64,000 nt of DNA, taken from contig OU612071.1 in NCBI GenBank assembly GCA_914767715.1, positions 11,949,493 through 12,013,492 of the forward strand, written 5' to 3'. Source of the DNA: Membranipora membranacea. Taxonomy: Eukaryota; Bryozoa; Gymnolaemata; Cheilostomatida; Membraniporidae. Shown piece after piece: positions 1 through 13,370 of the stretch. The notes under the pieces were generated by a model that saw nothing but the letters and a program-made list of their open reading frames with translations, was not told where the DNA came from and searched no databases. Numbering within the stretch: the stretch's first letter is position 1; each line of letters starts with the position of its first letter. The translations under genes and the position numbers were made by a program.

Positions 1-2120
1 GTTAATGAACAGACATCAATGTTTGAGTTGATGAATGATTCGGCCTCCGCTGAGAGAAACTCCTTGTACGTACAGTTAGAAAACCTGAATGATTCAACAA
101 CAACGGCGATGGATCAGTTGTATACTCAACGAAACACCTTCTTAACACATCTTAATGAGCTCACAACAATAGCGATTGATGAAAACATGGACTTCTCAAG
201 TGCCTCTGCTTTGGTACAACCCTACTTTTGTAAGTTAATTGAGTCATTCATATGCTATTTGATCCCACGTTTCGAATCGGAGGCATCTAATGATTTGTCC
301 GATTCTGATATGAATGAATGCGATTTTCCTGATGAATTTTAGGTTATGTATTATGAAACGCAGCCATAGGTCATCCTTGTTGGGACAATTCTGGCAGGAA
401 GAGCGTCCATGAGCAAGGGCTCCTGTGTACCAAAATTAGTCATTGGGTCATTATCAAGTTGTTATTATGCATTGCTGGCCCCAAGTACTCATGTTAAACA
501 CTAGGTTCCGCTCCAAAAGTGTGTCATTGGTTACCATATTTTGTCACGATATCAAATCAATCATCCTCTAGCAGTCCATTGTGTCGAAACTATAATGGTA
601 AGGGATGTCGATCATTGTGCTCGAAATTTACTGAGAACTTTGCGTGTTTTTCTGCTCATGCAATGCAATCAAGACTTTATTGATAATGTCCAATAACCAT
701 GACCTTTTGCTAAAAGACCTTTCATAGAGCCATGATTCTTGGCTAGATGCTAAAGTGGATTATGATCTCATCACTGAGGTTGGGCACCTTAACTCTATTG
801 TGCTATTCTCAGGCACTTTCGCATATGTGGCCTTTATGGCGATCCCTCATGTCGATCCTCAATGTTGATGCTGTAAAGTTTGTGATAATCTTCAATGCAT
901 TTTTACAACATTAAAACGTCGATGATCAGTACTACATAGGGTGAATAATGATTATAATTATGTTCAAAGGTGGTCAATGTACCGATGAGTCAAGCCCATG
1001 TACACTTGGAGAGTTTGACGAACTCCTCTGTCAGCGGGGTTTCCTGCAGTCGCATAAAAGATATGGGGAAAGAAGTTATTCAAATTTACTCCGTTATTCT
1101 ACAATACTAAAGAATCCAGGATTCAAAGGATTGAGCATAATATTCCATGCGTATGAGGTTCGTTGAGTAATAATAATAATAATAAATAATAATAAATAAT
1201 AATAAAATATGCCGAATAAGATGTGATACAAAATATCAGCCTCAAAGTAAGTCTTCAAGTCTATGCCCCACACTGATAGCTGGTTACGGGACAAATACTC
1301 AATAGTGTGTTCAAGCCTACATGCGGTTGAAGCCCTTTTCACCAGATGTTTCTAATAAAATTAGCCATATAATTATACTTATTGCTCCAACAATTATTAG
1401 CTCAAATCCCATACATGTACAATCTGCATCTTTTTTTCTTCTTTCGGCCGTTTGATATAATTTCAGATAAATCAGGGACATTCTGATCAAAGATTTTCTA
1501 CTGTTGATCAATAAATTCACAATGGTTTCACACTATTAGAATATATTAGAAGCACTAGTAGTGCAGATCATACAGAGAAAACCGATCCCTTGCCGAGCAC
1601 TCATTAATTTGTTTTACTATAATAACCCCAAGATGGAAATCTACTCGAATGCGCAATAGTGGCATAATTTGTCGCCCTAGATACAAATGTGAGAGCAGTC
1701 GCTAATCAAGAGAGAGTATGAGTGTCATATTAATTTATTTTGCATTGCATATTGCTTCATATTATTACGCATTGTCGCTTATAGGTAGAAGAAGAATATG
1801 ACTGGCTGGAGATCGGGATTGCTGATAAACGCTACCAGAGATGCGACAACTCTGTTGATCCTTTGATTTACAACTTTAACGTTTCAGAGGCTGACGATAT
1901 CTACGTAACTTTTATGTCTGATTCTTCTGGAATTAGACCTGGTTTTATGATTGAGTTCAACTTCGAATTAATCCCTAATACGGAATCAGCATACAAAGCA
2001 ACCATAGATCATATTAAGTGTATAGTTTATGAATCGCCTCAAGCATTCCCTGATCCCTGGTCAACGGACACTTTCACATCTTCAACTCCTGAAACCATTG
2101 CCGACCCTGACGGCAAGTAA
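1..2120 (+). CDS. CUB-stalk gene 1, 3' part: end of stalk plus C-terminal CUB-like domain
   Basis: This is the 3' end of the first of three paralogous genes; its 5' part lies outside the window. Exons read 1-229 (stalk, ends in phase 1 at the strong donor gtaagt), 970-1157 (first half of the CUB-like domain) and 1785-2120 (second half and tail, stop at 2118-2120). Phases fit: one base plus 188, then phase 0 into GTAGAAGAA. The second half contains YDWLEI, a cysteine in YQRCDN, a YVTFMSD strand and GFMIEF, the order expected of a CUB domain. Unlike genes 2 and 3, the cysteine just before the YDWLEI position is absent (EEEYDW), so its partner may be unpaired. The tail is longer than in the paralogues, with a Pro/Ser/Thr-rich end (SSTPETIADPDGK). 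Likely extracellular; ligand unknown. The exon model is inferred from splice sites and homology within the window. Confidence 0.62.
1167..1208. repeat. (AAT/AATA)n microsatellite in gene 1 intron
   Basis: Runs of aataat and aataaat after the CUB half-exon. Confidence 0.8.
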
Positions 2121-2286
2121 AATGATATTGTGATGTCTAAGCCTGAGCAATGAGAATACAACTTTAACTGAGTTGTGTAGATGAAGTGGTTTTTGGTGTG
2201 ATGAAACATGTAACACATTGAAAGCATTGTTGGCGAATACTTTCATGAATGTCTACGGGTTCAGGTTTCAGTTCACAAGATTTGAT

Positions 2287-2292
2287 AATAAA
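2287..2292 (+). terminator. Possible poly(A) signal of gene 1
   Basis: AATAAA about 170 bases after the gene 1 stop, in ttgataataaaacg. Its position corresponds only loosely to the signals of the paralogues. Confidence 0.3.
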
Positions 2293-2830
2293 ACGATACA
2301 TGTAGAATGAAAGCCAGCTCACTTTATCTCTTCATTGTAAAAGCCTAAATCTAAGTCGTGACTGACAATGAAAGTCTTACTAAGATGTGTAGTGGTAGTT
2401 GTCTCCCTGTTTTTCAACACTTATATTACAGTTAAGCAGAAAATCCTAGAATTTTCAGGGATCACTCTTTTCTATCTTGTTGGCAAAGGACATCAATCCT
2501 TTTGCACTGGCACAAGCTGTGCTGTTCAACCACAGTTAGGTTTTTTGTCATTAATAGTAACTGTTATAAGGATATACCTTCAATGATAAAACAGCGTTCT
2601 CCAAGTAAGAAATACTCAGTGTTAAGATGGCTGCAAGGCGAGTTAGTGATATAACAATGTGATATTTGATAATGCGCTGCCCTAACTCACATTGCAGCTA
2701 TTGCATTGGGACTTTCACCTTATCATAAAGACTGAAATTGTCAGACAGTGAGTTTGCTTGCAAACATGTACACCACGGTGTAATTCATATAAAAAGAAGC
2801 CTGATTGATGTTAGTCTAAGTGATCAGACA

Positions 2831-2910
2831 GCTTCAATGCGAGTTAGGAGAATTACATTATCAACCATTCCCATGGGTGATAATGTAATACCACTAACTC
2901 GCATTGGAGC
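2831..2910. repeat. Foldback, about 33-bp arms
   Basis: GCTTCAATGCGAGTTAG and later CTAACTCGCATTGGAGC pair, with ATTACATTATCA / TGATAATGTAAT extending the stem around a short loop. Confidence 0.75.
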
Positions 2911-4009
2911 CATCTGAGCACGTGGACTAGGTTGATGAATCCATTCAACCAAGAAGAACAAATCTTGTGCTATGCTGCCAACACGCTGCTATAAACTAGA
3001 TCAAGCATGATCCGACTGGCCTGCATTTAGAGTTTTGAGCCACAGCTTGCCATTGTAAATGGGAATGATCGAAATGTGGGTTGGATCATACTTGATATAA
3101 TCGAAGACTCTAACTTGGGTTCGAATCCCGGTGGCCACAGATTTGTTTCGATGTTATTTTTTCTCAGCTCTATCATGGAAATGGCTGCATATTTCGAGAA
3201 TGAGCCAAGAGGTGACAACTCAGCTCGATGAAGGCCGACCTTGAAATTCACATGGAAACATGGTGAATGGCTCCCATCAGTGAGTGAATTTTCAAAATTC
3301 TTCATTTTGATGCGCATATTATATTATTCGGGCGGACAGGCAGTGCACCTTGCAATGCTTTAATTATAATTTTAATACAACCTCTGATTTGACCGGTGCC
3401 TCTGAGGTAATCTAATAACGGAAACATTCACGTAAATTTTACCTTTTTGGTGTGCCGGATCGTCTCAGTCTTGTTAGTTACTTGTTTTGCTCACAATTCC
3501 CTGTACTTATTAATTAAATTATTATTGCGCATCGAGCATAGTAATTAACACCCATTATTTTAATTACAGTGGACTAATTCAAAAAGATATTTTGTGTGTA
3601 AAATGCATTGATATCAAAGGGTCATATTATCGAAAAAGATAATTTTCCTAAGCAGAATGTGCACAAAATCCGAAAAAATATCATAATATAAAGTGTCAGC
3701 TGCAAAGTCATGGTATCAATACCTCATAAAATCCAACCACAAATCCAACCATCAAATGACAGCTGAAGAAGAAAAACTAAAAAAAAACTAAATAGGGTCA
3801 TAAAAAAACATAATTTGATCAGCAACAAAAAAAGTACATAAGGCTGGAGAAATATAAAAAAAAACGAATATTCTGTGTAGATAACAGCGAATAAACTCGA
3901 CCTTAACCGAATTAACTACCTAGTGATTAGCATACCGAATGCGGTTATAAAATAAGATAAGTTTATAATCAGTTTATCAGCGATGGAGTCAAGTTGCTTT
4001 GTCTCACCC

Positions 4010-4460
4010 TCGTATACACCACATGGTTACAATATTGCAATGTGGGTTCTCCGGTTTACGGAGTCACCACATTAACTCTCTAAGACTGAGATCTGTGCTC
4101 ACAAGCTTGGGACGATGATTCTCGCTATGTGACATTGTCTTTGTACAATTATCTAGATACGATCTCATTTAATTCGAGCGCAAAAATCTGACTCAAGAGC
4201 ATGTCTTTAAATTCTTATCAAGTCATTTAAAATCAAACGCAATTCAACTTAACACTGCATGTCTTCTTTTAACAAGTTATATTTTCTATTTAATAATACC
4301 ATGCATGCTCAATTTAATTCATTTATTCTATTTCCCTATAGAAGTCAACTACTGACTACTGTACAATAAATAAAATAAATAAATATGATATGTAAAACTT
4401 TCATGTTTAAAAAGTGACCTGACTCCAAATGAAGGTGCAAACAAAGCGCCTGCCTGCCGA
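4010..4460. repeat. Dispersed repeat, one half of an inverted pair
   Basis: Matches 10760-11285 in reverse: ctgactccaaatgaaggtgc, catgcatgctcaatttaatt and ctctaagactgagatctgtg all recur reversed there. Confidence 0.6.
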
Positions 4461-5149
4461 CCAGAAGGCCGCCAAACAGATCATGATTTTCAATTGACAA
4501 CAATGTTCTTAAATAGTATAAACCCAGACACATTAACAAACTGTTGACACCAATAAGCAAAAAAAAACAAGATTTAAAACACAATTTTCAATTACTGCAA
4601 AAAGAGGGTTGATCCGCAGCAAGAGTGAGTTGGTGTAAGTCAACCGATGGTGTTTTATGCTAATTCTGCATTGTCTCTGTGGGCGCCACCTTTCCTGCGT
4701 TGCCACGGTTGTGGCGTTAGGTGGTACGGGTTTAAATTAGCATTTTTAATTTAATTGAATTGCGTGACCTCGACTTGAAGTTTAATGTCCTGACTGTTAA
4801 CAGCGTGTCCTTGAGTTGAGGTTGAGTGGACTGATGATGATATGAATATTGAATATTGTCTGACGTTGTTATCCTATGGTAGTTTTCCCTGGCTAGATAT
4901 GTCTGCTACTGTGGATGGGACAGCAATACGGGATCAGTCACGTCTCGTAATCATAGTATATACAAATCTGTCTACAAAAGAAGCAGTGATATATTATGGA
5001 TAAGATAGCAATCGCAAAAGCTTCTGATGTTTTATTGAAAGAAATCAATTAAAAAGTCTGAGCACAGAAAAGGAGACTCTGTGTGAGCTGGAACGGGTAT
5101 TGAACCCGATCGTAACCAGTGGGTTTAACCACCTCGGATCAGTACCGGG

Positions 5150-5545
5150 ACGTGTCGGGTTTTACCTTTTCGGGTTTTAACTTCCTCAGGCCTAGCTTGT
5201 GAATTCATATACACTACCAACTTGTAATTACTAGCTGGTCATAGCACTGCCTGCACCAAGACTCAATCCCGGGACCTCATGCTACATTGGAAATGTATAC
5301 TATGCTCATAACAACAGCTTTTAGTCATAATTATGCTGTGATCATTTAACACTCTCAACATTACATAAAGCTTTCTTCAGACATCTATAAATCAAAATAA
5401 ATCATTATACTTGACAGAAAATGATGAAATTGGGTCTCAACATAGCTCCTTATGTCTAGATAAGAAATTACAAACTGAATCAAACTTAACATGTACTATT
5501 AGCTAATTGCTTTTGTGATTAGTGAATGAAAATACACGTTCTTTT
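5150..5545. repeat. Dispersed repeat matching 24020-24420 in reverse
   Basis: Shared segments include aaagctttcttcagacatc, gaaattgggtctcaacat and actattagctaattgc. A nearby reversed tRNA-like piece (caatcccgggacctcatg) may be its head. Confidence 0.5.
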
Positions 5546-6369
5546 AAATAGTGATATCTGAAGAACGACTCATCTTGGCATCAGTCAAGCAATCATATAA
5601 TGGTTTTTGGGTATGTCAAATTCTATGGCGATATCCATTTTGATCGCAAATGACCTTGAGATCCAATATGGGCACCTATAACAGCAATAGTTTTTGTAAC
5701 GCATTGTAGTAGTTAAAACTGAGGGGATTTGGGTTATCATGGAATAAGTTCAAATCATATGACGAATGATCAATTTTGATGTCACATGCCCCCAAGATAA
5801 TATGTCTGCCATAGACAGTAGTCGGCTGTCAGATAGCAGTTATTATCATGCAACAACCCAGGCAATAGGGATTATATGGGGAAGGTGCACAGTTCGAACA
5901 CATCGTACACTCATATTATTGCTATTTGCTATGAAACAGAAGATTGGGCTGCCCCTAAAGAGGGACGCAAGGTGCCCTAATCCTCATAATGAGAATGTGA
6001 TACATTCTAGAAAACTAGAATGCATCCTAGAGGTGAGGCCATAGAGGACCTCCTAATCATAAGCGTGCAGCAAGCTGCCAAAACTGAACTGGCACTAATC
6101 GACCATTGGCAGTGACACTTTGATCTTAGCCACCACCGTTTGTTTGACAATTGTTCCTCCCTGTTTTGCAACATTTAATCAGTTCATCTTACTCAGGCGT
6201 ATGGAGACCAATGTGAGATCTTCAAAATATATTATTATTATTGTAATACACTTCAACATGATAACCGGTGCATCAATTTGGCAGCAGCGATCATACAATG
6301 AGCACAAACTGGGTTAAGCATCCACACCAGCTTGTGAAGTTGAATCTTTAAAGTGAGAAAGTTATCATG

Positions 6370-6960
6370 GGGGAATTATTCTGACTTCAAAGTCAAAGCG
6401 CATTTGATTCCACATTCACTCCTAAGAGATATTTTTGATCAGATGGTGAGCGATCAAGCGGATTTTGAAATTAAAAACTGCCCATAACTGAGTTACTGAG
6501 TGATCATGATCTGTTAGGGAGCTCGTTACCAAATCACGCAGTCATTATTAAAAGGAAACAGAGTATGCAATTTGGGAACAAATTTTCCTATGTGACAGAC
6601 CAAATAAGCGATGATTTTGAGCAAAGTGCGAGTGATGATTTGCTTTAAAAAGCCTCACTCAATATAATTGGATGACCATATAAGCTCTCTTGCTAAAGAG
6701 TATGCAGATAGAACGGTCATTTTGCAGTTTTTATGGACGATGAAGAACTTCCCTTGGGGAATAAAGATTAGAGACTGCCAAAATCACTATCCAATCGCGG
6801 AGCTGAGCGAGCGGGTCCAGCTAGTGATCACAGTTCCCAATGGCTGACTATTTGATGGGTATATGATTATGTACATTCTGAATAAACTGGTTGGGAACAA
6901 TAGGACAAATATTGATGACTGAATGCCAAGACTAGGCAATCCAGGACAAGATGCGCCTAA
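6370..6960. repeat. Right-edge repeat of the units, related to the GGGGGTCTTT family
   Basis: gcgatgattttgagcaaagt and gtgagcgatc recur here, at 35650-35885 and at 63440-63890. The pattern resembles a diverged reversed copy of the short TIR element. Confidence 0.4.
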
Positions 6961-7106
6961 ATGCTGCTAAAAATTGTCTAAACATCGCTCTGATGAAAAC
7001 ATAAAGAATGAACGACCCACTAGCCATGAACCATCAAAACTAAGTAAAATCAGTAACAAACATTAAAGATACAACTTACCAGGAAAAACAGCCACTTCAT
7101 ATCCAT

Positions 7107-7245
7107 TGTAGATGGTTCGGCGAATCGTGCGGTAGATGGTGCAGTAGATGGAGCGGTAGATTGTGCCGTATATGGTACTGTTGATGGTACGGTAGATGGT
7201 TCGGTAGATGGTTCGGTAGATGGTTCGGTGAATCGTACGGTAGTT
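7107..7245. repeat. 12-bp minisatellite
   Basis: About eleven copies of ggtagatggttc with variants. A minus frame across it reads a four-residue PST(E/V/A) repeat. Confidence 0.75.
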
Positions 7246-7399
7246 ACTTCTTCTAATATAGGTCTGATATAGGTTTGATTTAGATATGATATAAGTCTGA
7301 TATAGGTCCAAAATAAGTCTGAGAGATATTCTCGGGCTATAGAACTGTGAGGCTGAGATTGAGCTGGCTGATGTATTAACAGCAACTGATTTTGATTAC

Positions 7400-8700
7400 C
7401 CTGACGCTTAGAGTCACCACTAGGTACCTTACTTAGAAGTCACTGTCTTGACGGAGGCTTGTGTTTTGTTTTCCGGTATGCTCTCTTATACATTTAGTGC
7501 CAATCCATGTCTCCTGATATTACATCTACAGGCAGAAACTTCACCTCACAAACAAAGCTGCGACGTTAAACAACTCGAATTGCAGAGTAAATCTCAATAA
7601 ATGAATTATTGTTGGTTTTGGCTGATTTTTGAGTAAATCATGCATAGAAAGTTATGTTTTTTTGACTCATATTAATGCATTGAGATTTATTGGGGGGAAA
7701 TATATCTTACCTTACGAGCAGGAAGTTATGTTGAGATCATCATTGGATCTCATTTGGCTGCTTGCAAAGTTTGACAAGAGCCATTGATTAAGCATTTAAA
7801 AAATGTAATTAATCAGAGTTGTTTGCACATGACATATTCAGTATTTTCTGCTGTATATGTTAAAGGTCCCTAAGCAGGGTTCATCATATAAGACAAATCA
7901 GCAACACCATGTTGTGCGCTAGAGTCTTTTATTGCATTGCATCGGCTCCTGTCTTTGTCTTAGTCGGGTAAACTATAACCTGGTGGATAGAGGTAAAAGT
8001 ATCAACTTCTGCACAAATGATGACATTAGCACTGAAGCAACACAGCAATAAATTCAGGCAGTTACAGTAATAATAACTGGTTGTGACTTCAACATATTAT
8101 GATATATTTAAATTTGAAAGCATATGGGACACACATATATAAATCAGGGCTCTCAACCACTCAGATTTAGCCCGAGTTACTCAGGTGGTGCTGACTTCTT
8201 CATGTCTTCAGAATAAAATATACGACACAAAAACAGATTCATGTCTATAATTATGGTCTTTTATCTTGTCTGTATGATTGTTGTTGTCTTCAATTTCTTT
8301 GGGGAAGAATAGAGCAATCTTCAATTTTAAGATTGTCATCTTCAGAATAAATTCTTCAGCCGTCATTAATAACAAACAATACACCGTGATTATGAGTGGG
8401 ATAGATTACATCATAGTATGATAAAACACTAGTTTTTTTTCCGAAAAGTGACTGGCAGGGAACAACTCCAAATTCAGAGATTGCTACCAGTGTGATTATG
8501 CGGAAGGAGCTGGATATTTGTAGTTCTAATTGAGAATACCCTGAACAAGATGTAAAAAAAGTTACAAGGGGACAAGGGAAACATTATCTGTAAACCAGAT
8601 TCGTTTACCACATGGACTAACTTCAGCCTTAGTGGTATTCAGTAAATCATTGATTGATCAAAATATCACAAGTCATATATAATCATGAATCATGTTATCA
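7400..8700. other. No gene seen
   Basis: AT-rich sequence with no exon-like frame and no repeat that I could identify. Confidence 0.4.
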
Positions 8701-8727
8701 GATATGTTGTCACAACCCACGAAGGCA

Positions 8728-9130
8728 GGAGAGGTATACACCCGAGGGTGCTGGGGGCTGGAACAATCAACAATGAAAGCTCCCCCAGTGGGACTCGAAC
8801 CCACAACTCCTGCGGCACTAATCGCCTGGCAGTGAATAGCAAGCGCGCTAACCGATTGCGCCATCTCACCATCCCCAGAAAAGAATGGGTTGATGGCGCT
8901 AATTAGATAGCCCGCTATTCACTACTCGGAGTTGTGTTCTCTCATCCCACAGCACATTCCAATCCACCATTGCCACCCTATGAAACACAGCGTACGTGTT
9001 AGGGTTATTGGCCTTACATGGCCCATTGCTGGGACCCCTTGTAGTAGGTTTAGCTGTCTTTCCAGCTTGTCAGCATGTCTTTCCATGCTGTCACATGTCT
9101 TTCCATGAGTCAGTCAGTAGACACGAAGGC
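8728..9130 (-). mobile_element. tRNA-derived SINE, family 1
   Basis: On the minus strand, GGTGAGATGGCGCAATCGGT (A box) and GGGTTCGAGTCCCAC (B box) form a tRNA-like head, but the ends do not pair as an acceptor stem, so it is not a tRNA gene. A matching copy lies in the opposite direction at 36955-37405, including the flank with tctttccagcttgtcagcat. Confidence 0.65.
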
Positions 9131-9249
9131 AACTTTATTTTGACTTATTGCATTAAATGTCATGATTCTATATTTTATATCTTGAGTGTTTGTGGGTTAA
9201 CCCCAATGTAACTCTACTGACCCTCTCCCCACCATACGCTACATGCGGA

Positions 9250-10750
9250 TTACATACGCATTCATTGGTGTTGGTATCATTGACGTCAATTTCATGCAAT
9301 ATATCGCAATAGATGTTGATGAAGACGACAAAACGAGCTTTTGTATCGTCTTTGTCAGGCGTACCTGAGCTGCAAGCTTCAGTAACTGAGCAGTTATATA
9401 TTAATTTCTTAGGGATATTATTTTTGTTAAATCAAGAGGATTGTTCTTTAGATTTATCTACTCACGCATGACTACTAGCTCCTTTCTAAAATTTGCACAC
9501 AATTTGGACCGCATTTCTAATATTTGATTGGACCACAAATTAAGTATCTATTATAGCTGAACCTTGTAAACTTTTGGCAAGCGACTTGCCTGAGTTTTCA
9601 CTCTGCGCATGTATGATCTGTTGAGGCGTACATTCATTTTTGCAGCATAGGGCAAGAATTAATCAAATAAAATGAGTACCTTAGTTTCTACTCCAAAACG
9701 TTGAGTGCAAACAAAAATGTTCTCAGGATGAAAGGAAGGATGAAAGTTGTGTTACCAATTATAATAACAGTGTCGTCATCTGTGCAATCGAAATATCAAC
9801 TGAATTGACTGAATTGATTATGAGAAACACTGCGAAAATATGTGCTTTTTTCCACATGTTCCATGTGAATATAACTGGATCTTAAACAATAATTGACAGT
9901 CATAGTTATTCTCAGATTGGGATATTTAAACTTCTCTCTGTAGGCTAGTTATTCCTGAGAGGAATAATTGTACTCAACCTATTTAGAGCATACCATTGAT
10001 TTGGAGTTGTCCCCTTATTCATGCTGTCTAGAATCTAGATGACACCAAGCATATACTGATGTGCAACTGTCCAGGACAATGATGTGATATTTATTTCCAA
10101 TGTAGAATACTGTGGAAAAGTTTTTGGCCTGACGCAAGCGATGCCATTAATTGCAGCATAGTGCAGGCAAAATGGTTGGATTTGTTATACTTGATATATA
10201 TCTTAGAGCCCGAAGCGTAGCAGCAAATCCGATAACATGAGATAGATTCGGCGCTCTAAGGGGCATTTGTTACTACTCAAAGCTCATAGGTTCAGCAAAC
10301 ATGAAGCTCCGCATACATTTATAAGACCCATAAAATTATATCACAAGACGCTTGGCAAATAAGGTAATATTCATACCTGCCGATTCATACTTATTGCAAG
10401 GATGGTATAAGGATGTTTGATGGGTCTTACTATTTGCTGGGAGATTGGGCACAGAAATCTGGTATGAATCTGCATGCCAGATCATGTGACATGTCATAGC
10501 AATTGAGGACGATTGCAACCAGGGGTGCAGATGTCGCATTTACAGCAGCAAACACATAACTAGCCAGGAGATTTTTCTATAACATAGGATACCAACGTCA
10601 GACACAGTAACAATATCCAACATCTAAACCAACATTGTATAACCAGTACACTCAACCTCGACACGAAGACACACAGCTAACAGTCAGTACGTCAAACCTC
10701 GAGACGAGGACACACATTTTAATTAAATCAAAGTTCTAATCTTAATACTG
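9250..10750. other. No gene seen
   Basis: AT-rich sequence without a supported gene. A short repeat-like piece near 10440-10540 opens a minus frame but has no other support. Confidence 0.4.
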
Positions 10751-10759
10751 GCACCACCC

Positions 10760-11285
10760 TTATGGAAAGGCTCTTTGTTTGTACCTTCATTTGGAGTCAG
10801 GTCAGTCTTTAAAAGAAACATTTAAGTTTTTTTATTTTAATGTGCTGTAAAATTTGCTGTATTATAGATGGTTTCCCTCGGAAAATATGATTTGCTCTAT
10901 CATTGATCATGGCACACTTCACAACATGGTTGGATGATTTGTATCATCGACAAATTCAGTTAAATGAAATCAAACTCAAACATGAGAACTAGGAGCATTA
11001 AATTGAGCATGCATGGTATCATTGAAGAGAAAATATAATTTGTTAAAAGAAGACATGCATTGTTAAGTTAAATTGCATTTGATTTAAATGACTGGGAAAT
11101 AATGTGATAAGACTTAAAAGACATGCTCTTGAGTCTCATTTTTCCGCTTGAATTAAATGAGATTGGGTCTATTGATAATTATACAAAACAGTGTCACATA
11201 GTGAGAATTATCTAATCAAGCTCGTGCGCACAGATCTCAGTAATGTTGAGGAAATGTGGTGACTCCCTAACCCGGAATCCCACAC
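10760..11285. repeat. Dispersed repeat, other half of the inverted pair
   Basis: Reverse copy of 4010-4460, with insertions and a C/G-rich end (taacccggaatcccacacct). Confidence 0.6.
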
Positions 11286-12129
11286 CTGCAACTATGGGCA
11301 ATTTTTATTTGTCTTTTTTTTTATCGCGAATAAAAAAGTTAACTAACTAGCTAGATTATACTGAGAAAATGAGTTGATGGGTGTGTAAAATACAGCAAAC
11401 TGTGATACGAAAATACAGCAGTCTTTTATCCAATAGATATTGGCTTTAAGTTTTGGTTTCAAAAAGCATGACATGCTTTGGGGACCCAGCGCTTTTATAG
11501 TAGCCACTCCAGGCTAAAACACGTCAACTGTACATTAGTTATTTTCTATGATATCAAAATGTCACTTCGTCAAAAAACGAGTTCTTGTCATAGGAAACAA
11601 CAATTAATTCAGTACCATAAACAAGGGACGTAAACATGGTTCGCTTACGAAAACAGAGGGAATCGACAATGGTTGTTTTCCAAGTTAGCTACCAAAACAT
11701 TCATAATCCGGTGAAGAAGAATTGTCTGAGCTCCACTGTCTCTACATATTTCCCACCCCATCCCGTCCTTGACGAGGTCATCTGATTTATTTATGTTACA
11801 CACTCATAGACCATAAATTGAATATTCATTAATTTTTGTGGACCTCATTGTGGCTCAACAGAGTTGTCTACACTTCACACATGAAATCAGATGATAGATC
11901 ATGCTGTTATCAGGTAACACAAAAGCAGACAATCTGAACAAAGCAAGGGCTTTATACACCACCCCTTGAAGAAAAAGTCATTTTCACTGACAGAGGCTAT
12001 GTCTGTGTAAAATCAATGATCTTTGTTTGAAAAGAATCTCACCTAACATTTGTATACCAAGGCTGTTCAATCCTTAACTCCTTATTCACTATCATCTCTA
12101 AATGTGCAGTCAAGGAGTACTTCTTCTTT

Positions 12130-13140
12130 ATACAGTCTAACCACTCATAGGTTGATGTAAGACTAAATAAGAGTTAGTTATACCAAGGATGTTGATGTTA
12201 GACAGACTTGCCAACCTAATTTTTCCAAAATGAGTACAAAAATTTGCAAAATGCTTAAAAATGAGTACAAAACTCCAGGGTGCCTCAAATGACCAGAAAA
12301 CGCCCCAAAAAATTTTTCGCGCTACGCGCGAAAATTGCTAATATCACAGTAAGTAGTCCTTAGTAGCGTAGGAGTGCAGATCACTCAACATTAGTCTTTT
12401 TCCCTTTGCATTGTAAGGTGCAATCTGCTAATAATAAATGAGAAGTTGTTTGTAACCTAGCCTGTCAGGACAAGACAGGCTATTTGAAACCCTGTTTGCC
12501 CATCCTCCCTGGTTTGCCCTTGAAACACTGGGGCAGGAGATCTGAGTTATCTCACCCCAACAAGGAGGTAGACAACTTTGTTACTCTGATTAAAGAAAAG
12601 TTGAAGTTGGCAGAACCACCATATTCTACAATGGATTACTAGTTATGTTGTGTCTCATTGAAGAAAAGTTGCAATTTGGCTCATGCAAAACTTGGACAGG
12701 TAAAAAGTCAACTGTAAATCAACATCATGGTTTTCTGCAGCCAATACCAGATTTTTAGACTATTATTTAACCATGACAACCAAGTAAACACTAAAGATAA
12801 AAGATGCGTTTTTGATTGCCTAATTAGATGAACAGGCGTTTGGAAAACCATAAATGAGTACAACTAGCGTTTTGCGTTTAAAACTCAATTAGTGTCAAAT
12901 AAGCGTTTACAAACGCTTTATGCGTACAGGTTGGCAAGTATGTGTTAGACCAAAGTCAAAGACTAAGACTAAGAGGAGTTAGTTAATGTTAAACCATGGC
13001 ATGTAGTTAGAGACCCCTAGGTTGATGTTAGACTAAAGAGGAGTTAGCTATACCAAGGAGTTGGAGACTCCTAGGTCGATGTTAGACTAACAGAGGTCAG
13101 GAGCTAGTTATACCATGGAGATAGAGACTCTAGTCTAACT
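12130..13140. repeat. Degenerate tandem repeat interrupted by a TIR element
   Basis: Units of roughly 40-60 bases built on gttgatgttagactaa, gaggagttag and taccaaggag; copies are seen at 12150-12205 and 12945-13140. Confidence 0.55.
12206..12939. mobile_element. TIR element, about 735 bp
   Basis: Begins ACTTGCCAACCT and ends AGGTTGGCAAGT. Inside are a run of near-palindromic cgcgctacgcgcg and no long frame. It lies inside a tandem-repeat tract (gttgatgttagac) that continues on both sides, which marks it as an insertion. Confidence 0.6.
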
Positions 13141-13195
13141 CCAGTCCTTGGTTATTATACATACACACTTCCTTGGTCGAAATGTTTTGTATCAA

Positions 13196-13197
<2 letters not shown>

Positions 13198-13237
<40 letters not shown>

Positions 13238-13240
13238 CAC
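13198..13240. repeat. (TA)n then (TG)n microsatellite
   Basis: About 14 TA units followed by about 5 TG units. Confidence 0.9.
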
Positions 13241-13370
13241 TCATCGTATTGGTTTAACTTAATAATGAAAGTTCACCTTCACAAACTATACACTGTGACT
13301 GTGACTATAATTGATAGAATGTTTATAAATAATAATGTAATTTAATATGTGAGTTAGTTAAGGATCAGGA

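Larger units (their letters stand above)
1..7000 (+). repeat. Duplicated unit 0 (3' part)
   Basis: Holds the end of gene 1, a segment at 2360-2550 that matches 54515-54690 of unit B, and at 6370-6960 the right-edge sequence shared with units A and B. The 5-8 kb block between these points in A and B is not seen here; other repeats occupy 2560-6350. Confidence 0.55.

Noticed and set aside
7050-7385. 111-codon minus frame with PST repeats
   Set aside because: The frame is open only because a 12-bp minisatellite lacks stops; no start or splice support.
8780-8872. Possible tRNA gene
   Set aside because: A and B boxes are present, but the 5' and 3' ends do not form an acceptor stem and the copy recurs with flanks, so it is a SINE.
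8673-8906. Overlapping short frames on both strands
   Set aside because: They are translations of a tRNA-derived SINE.
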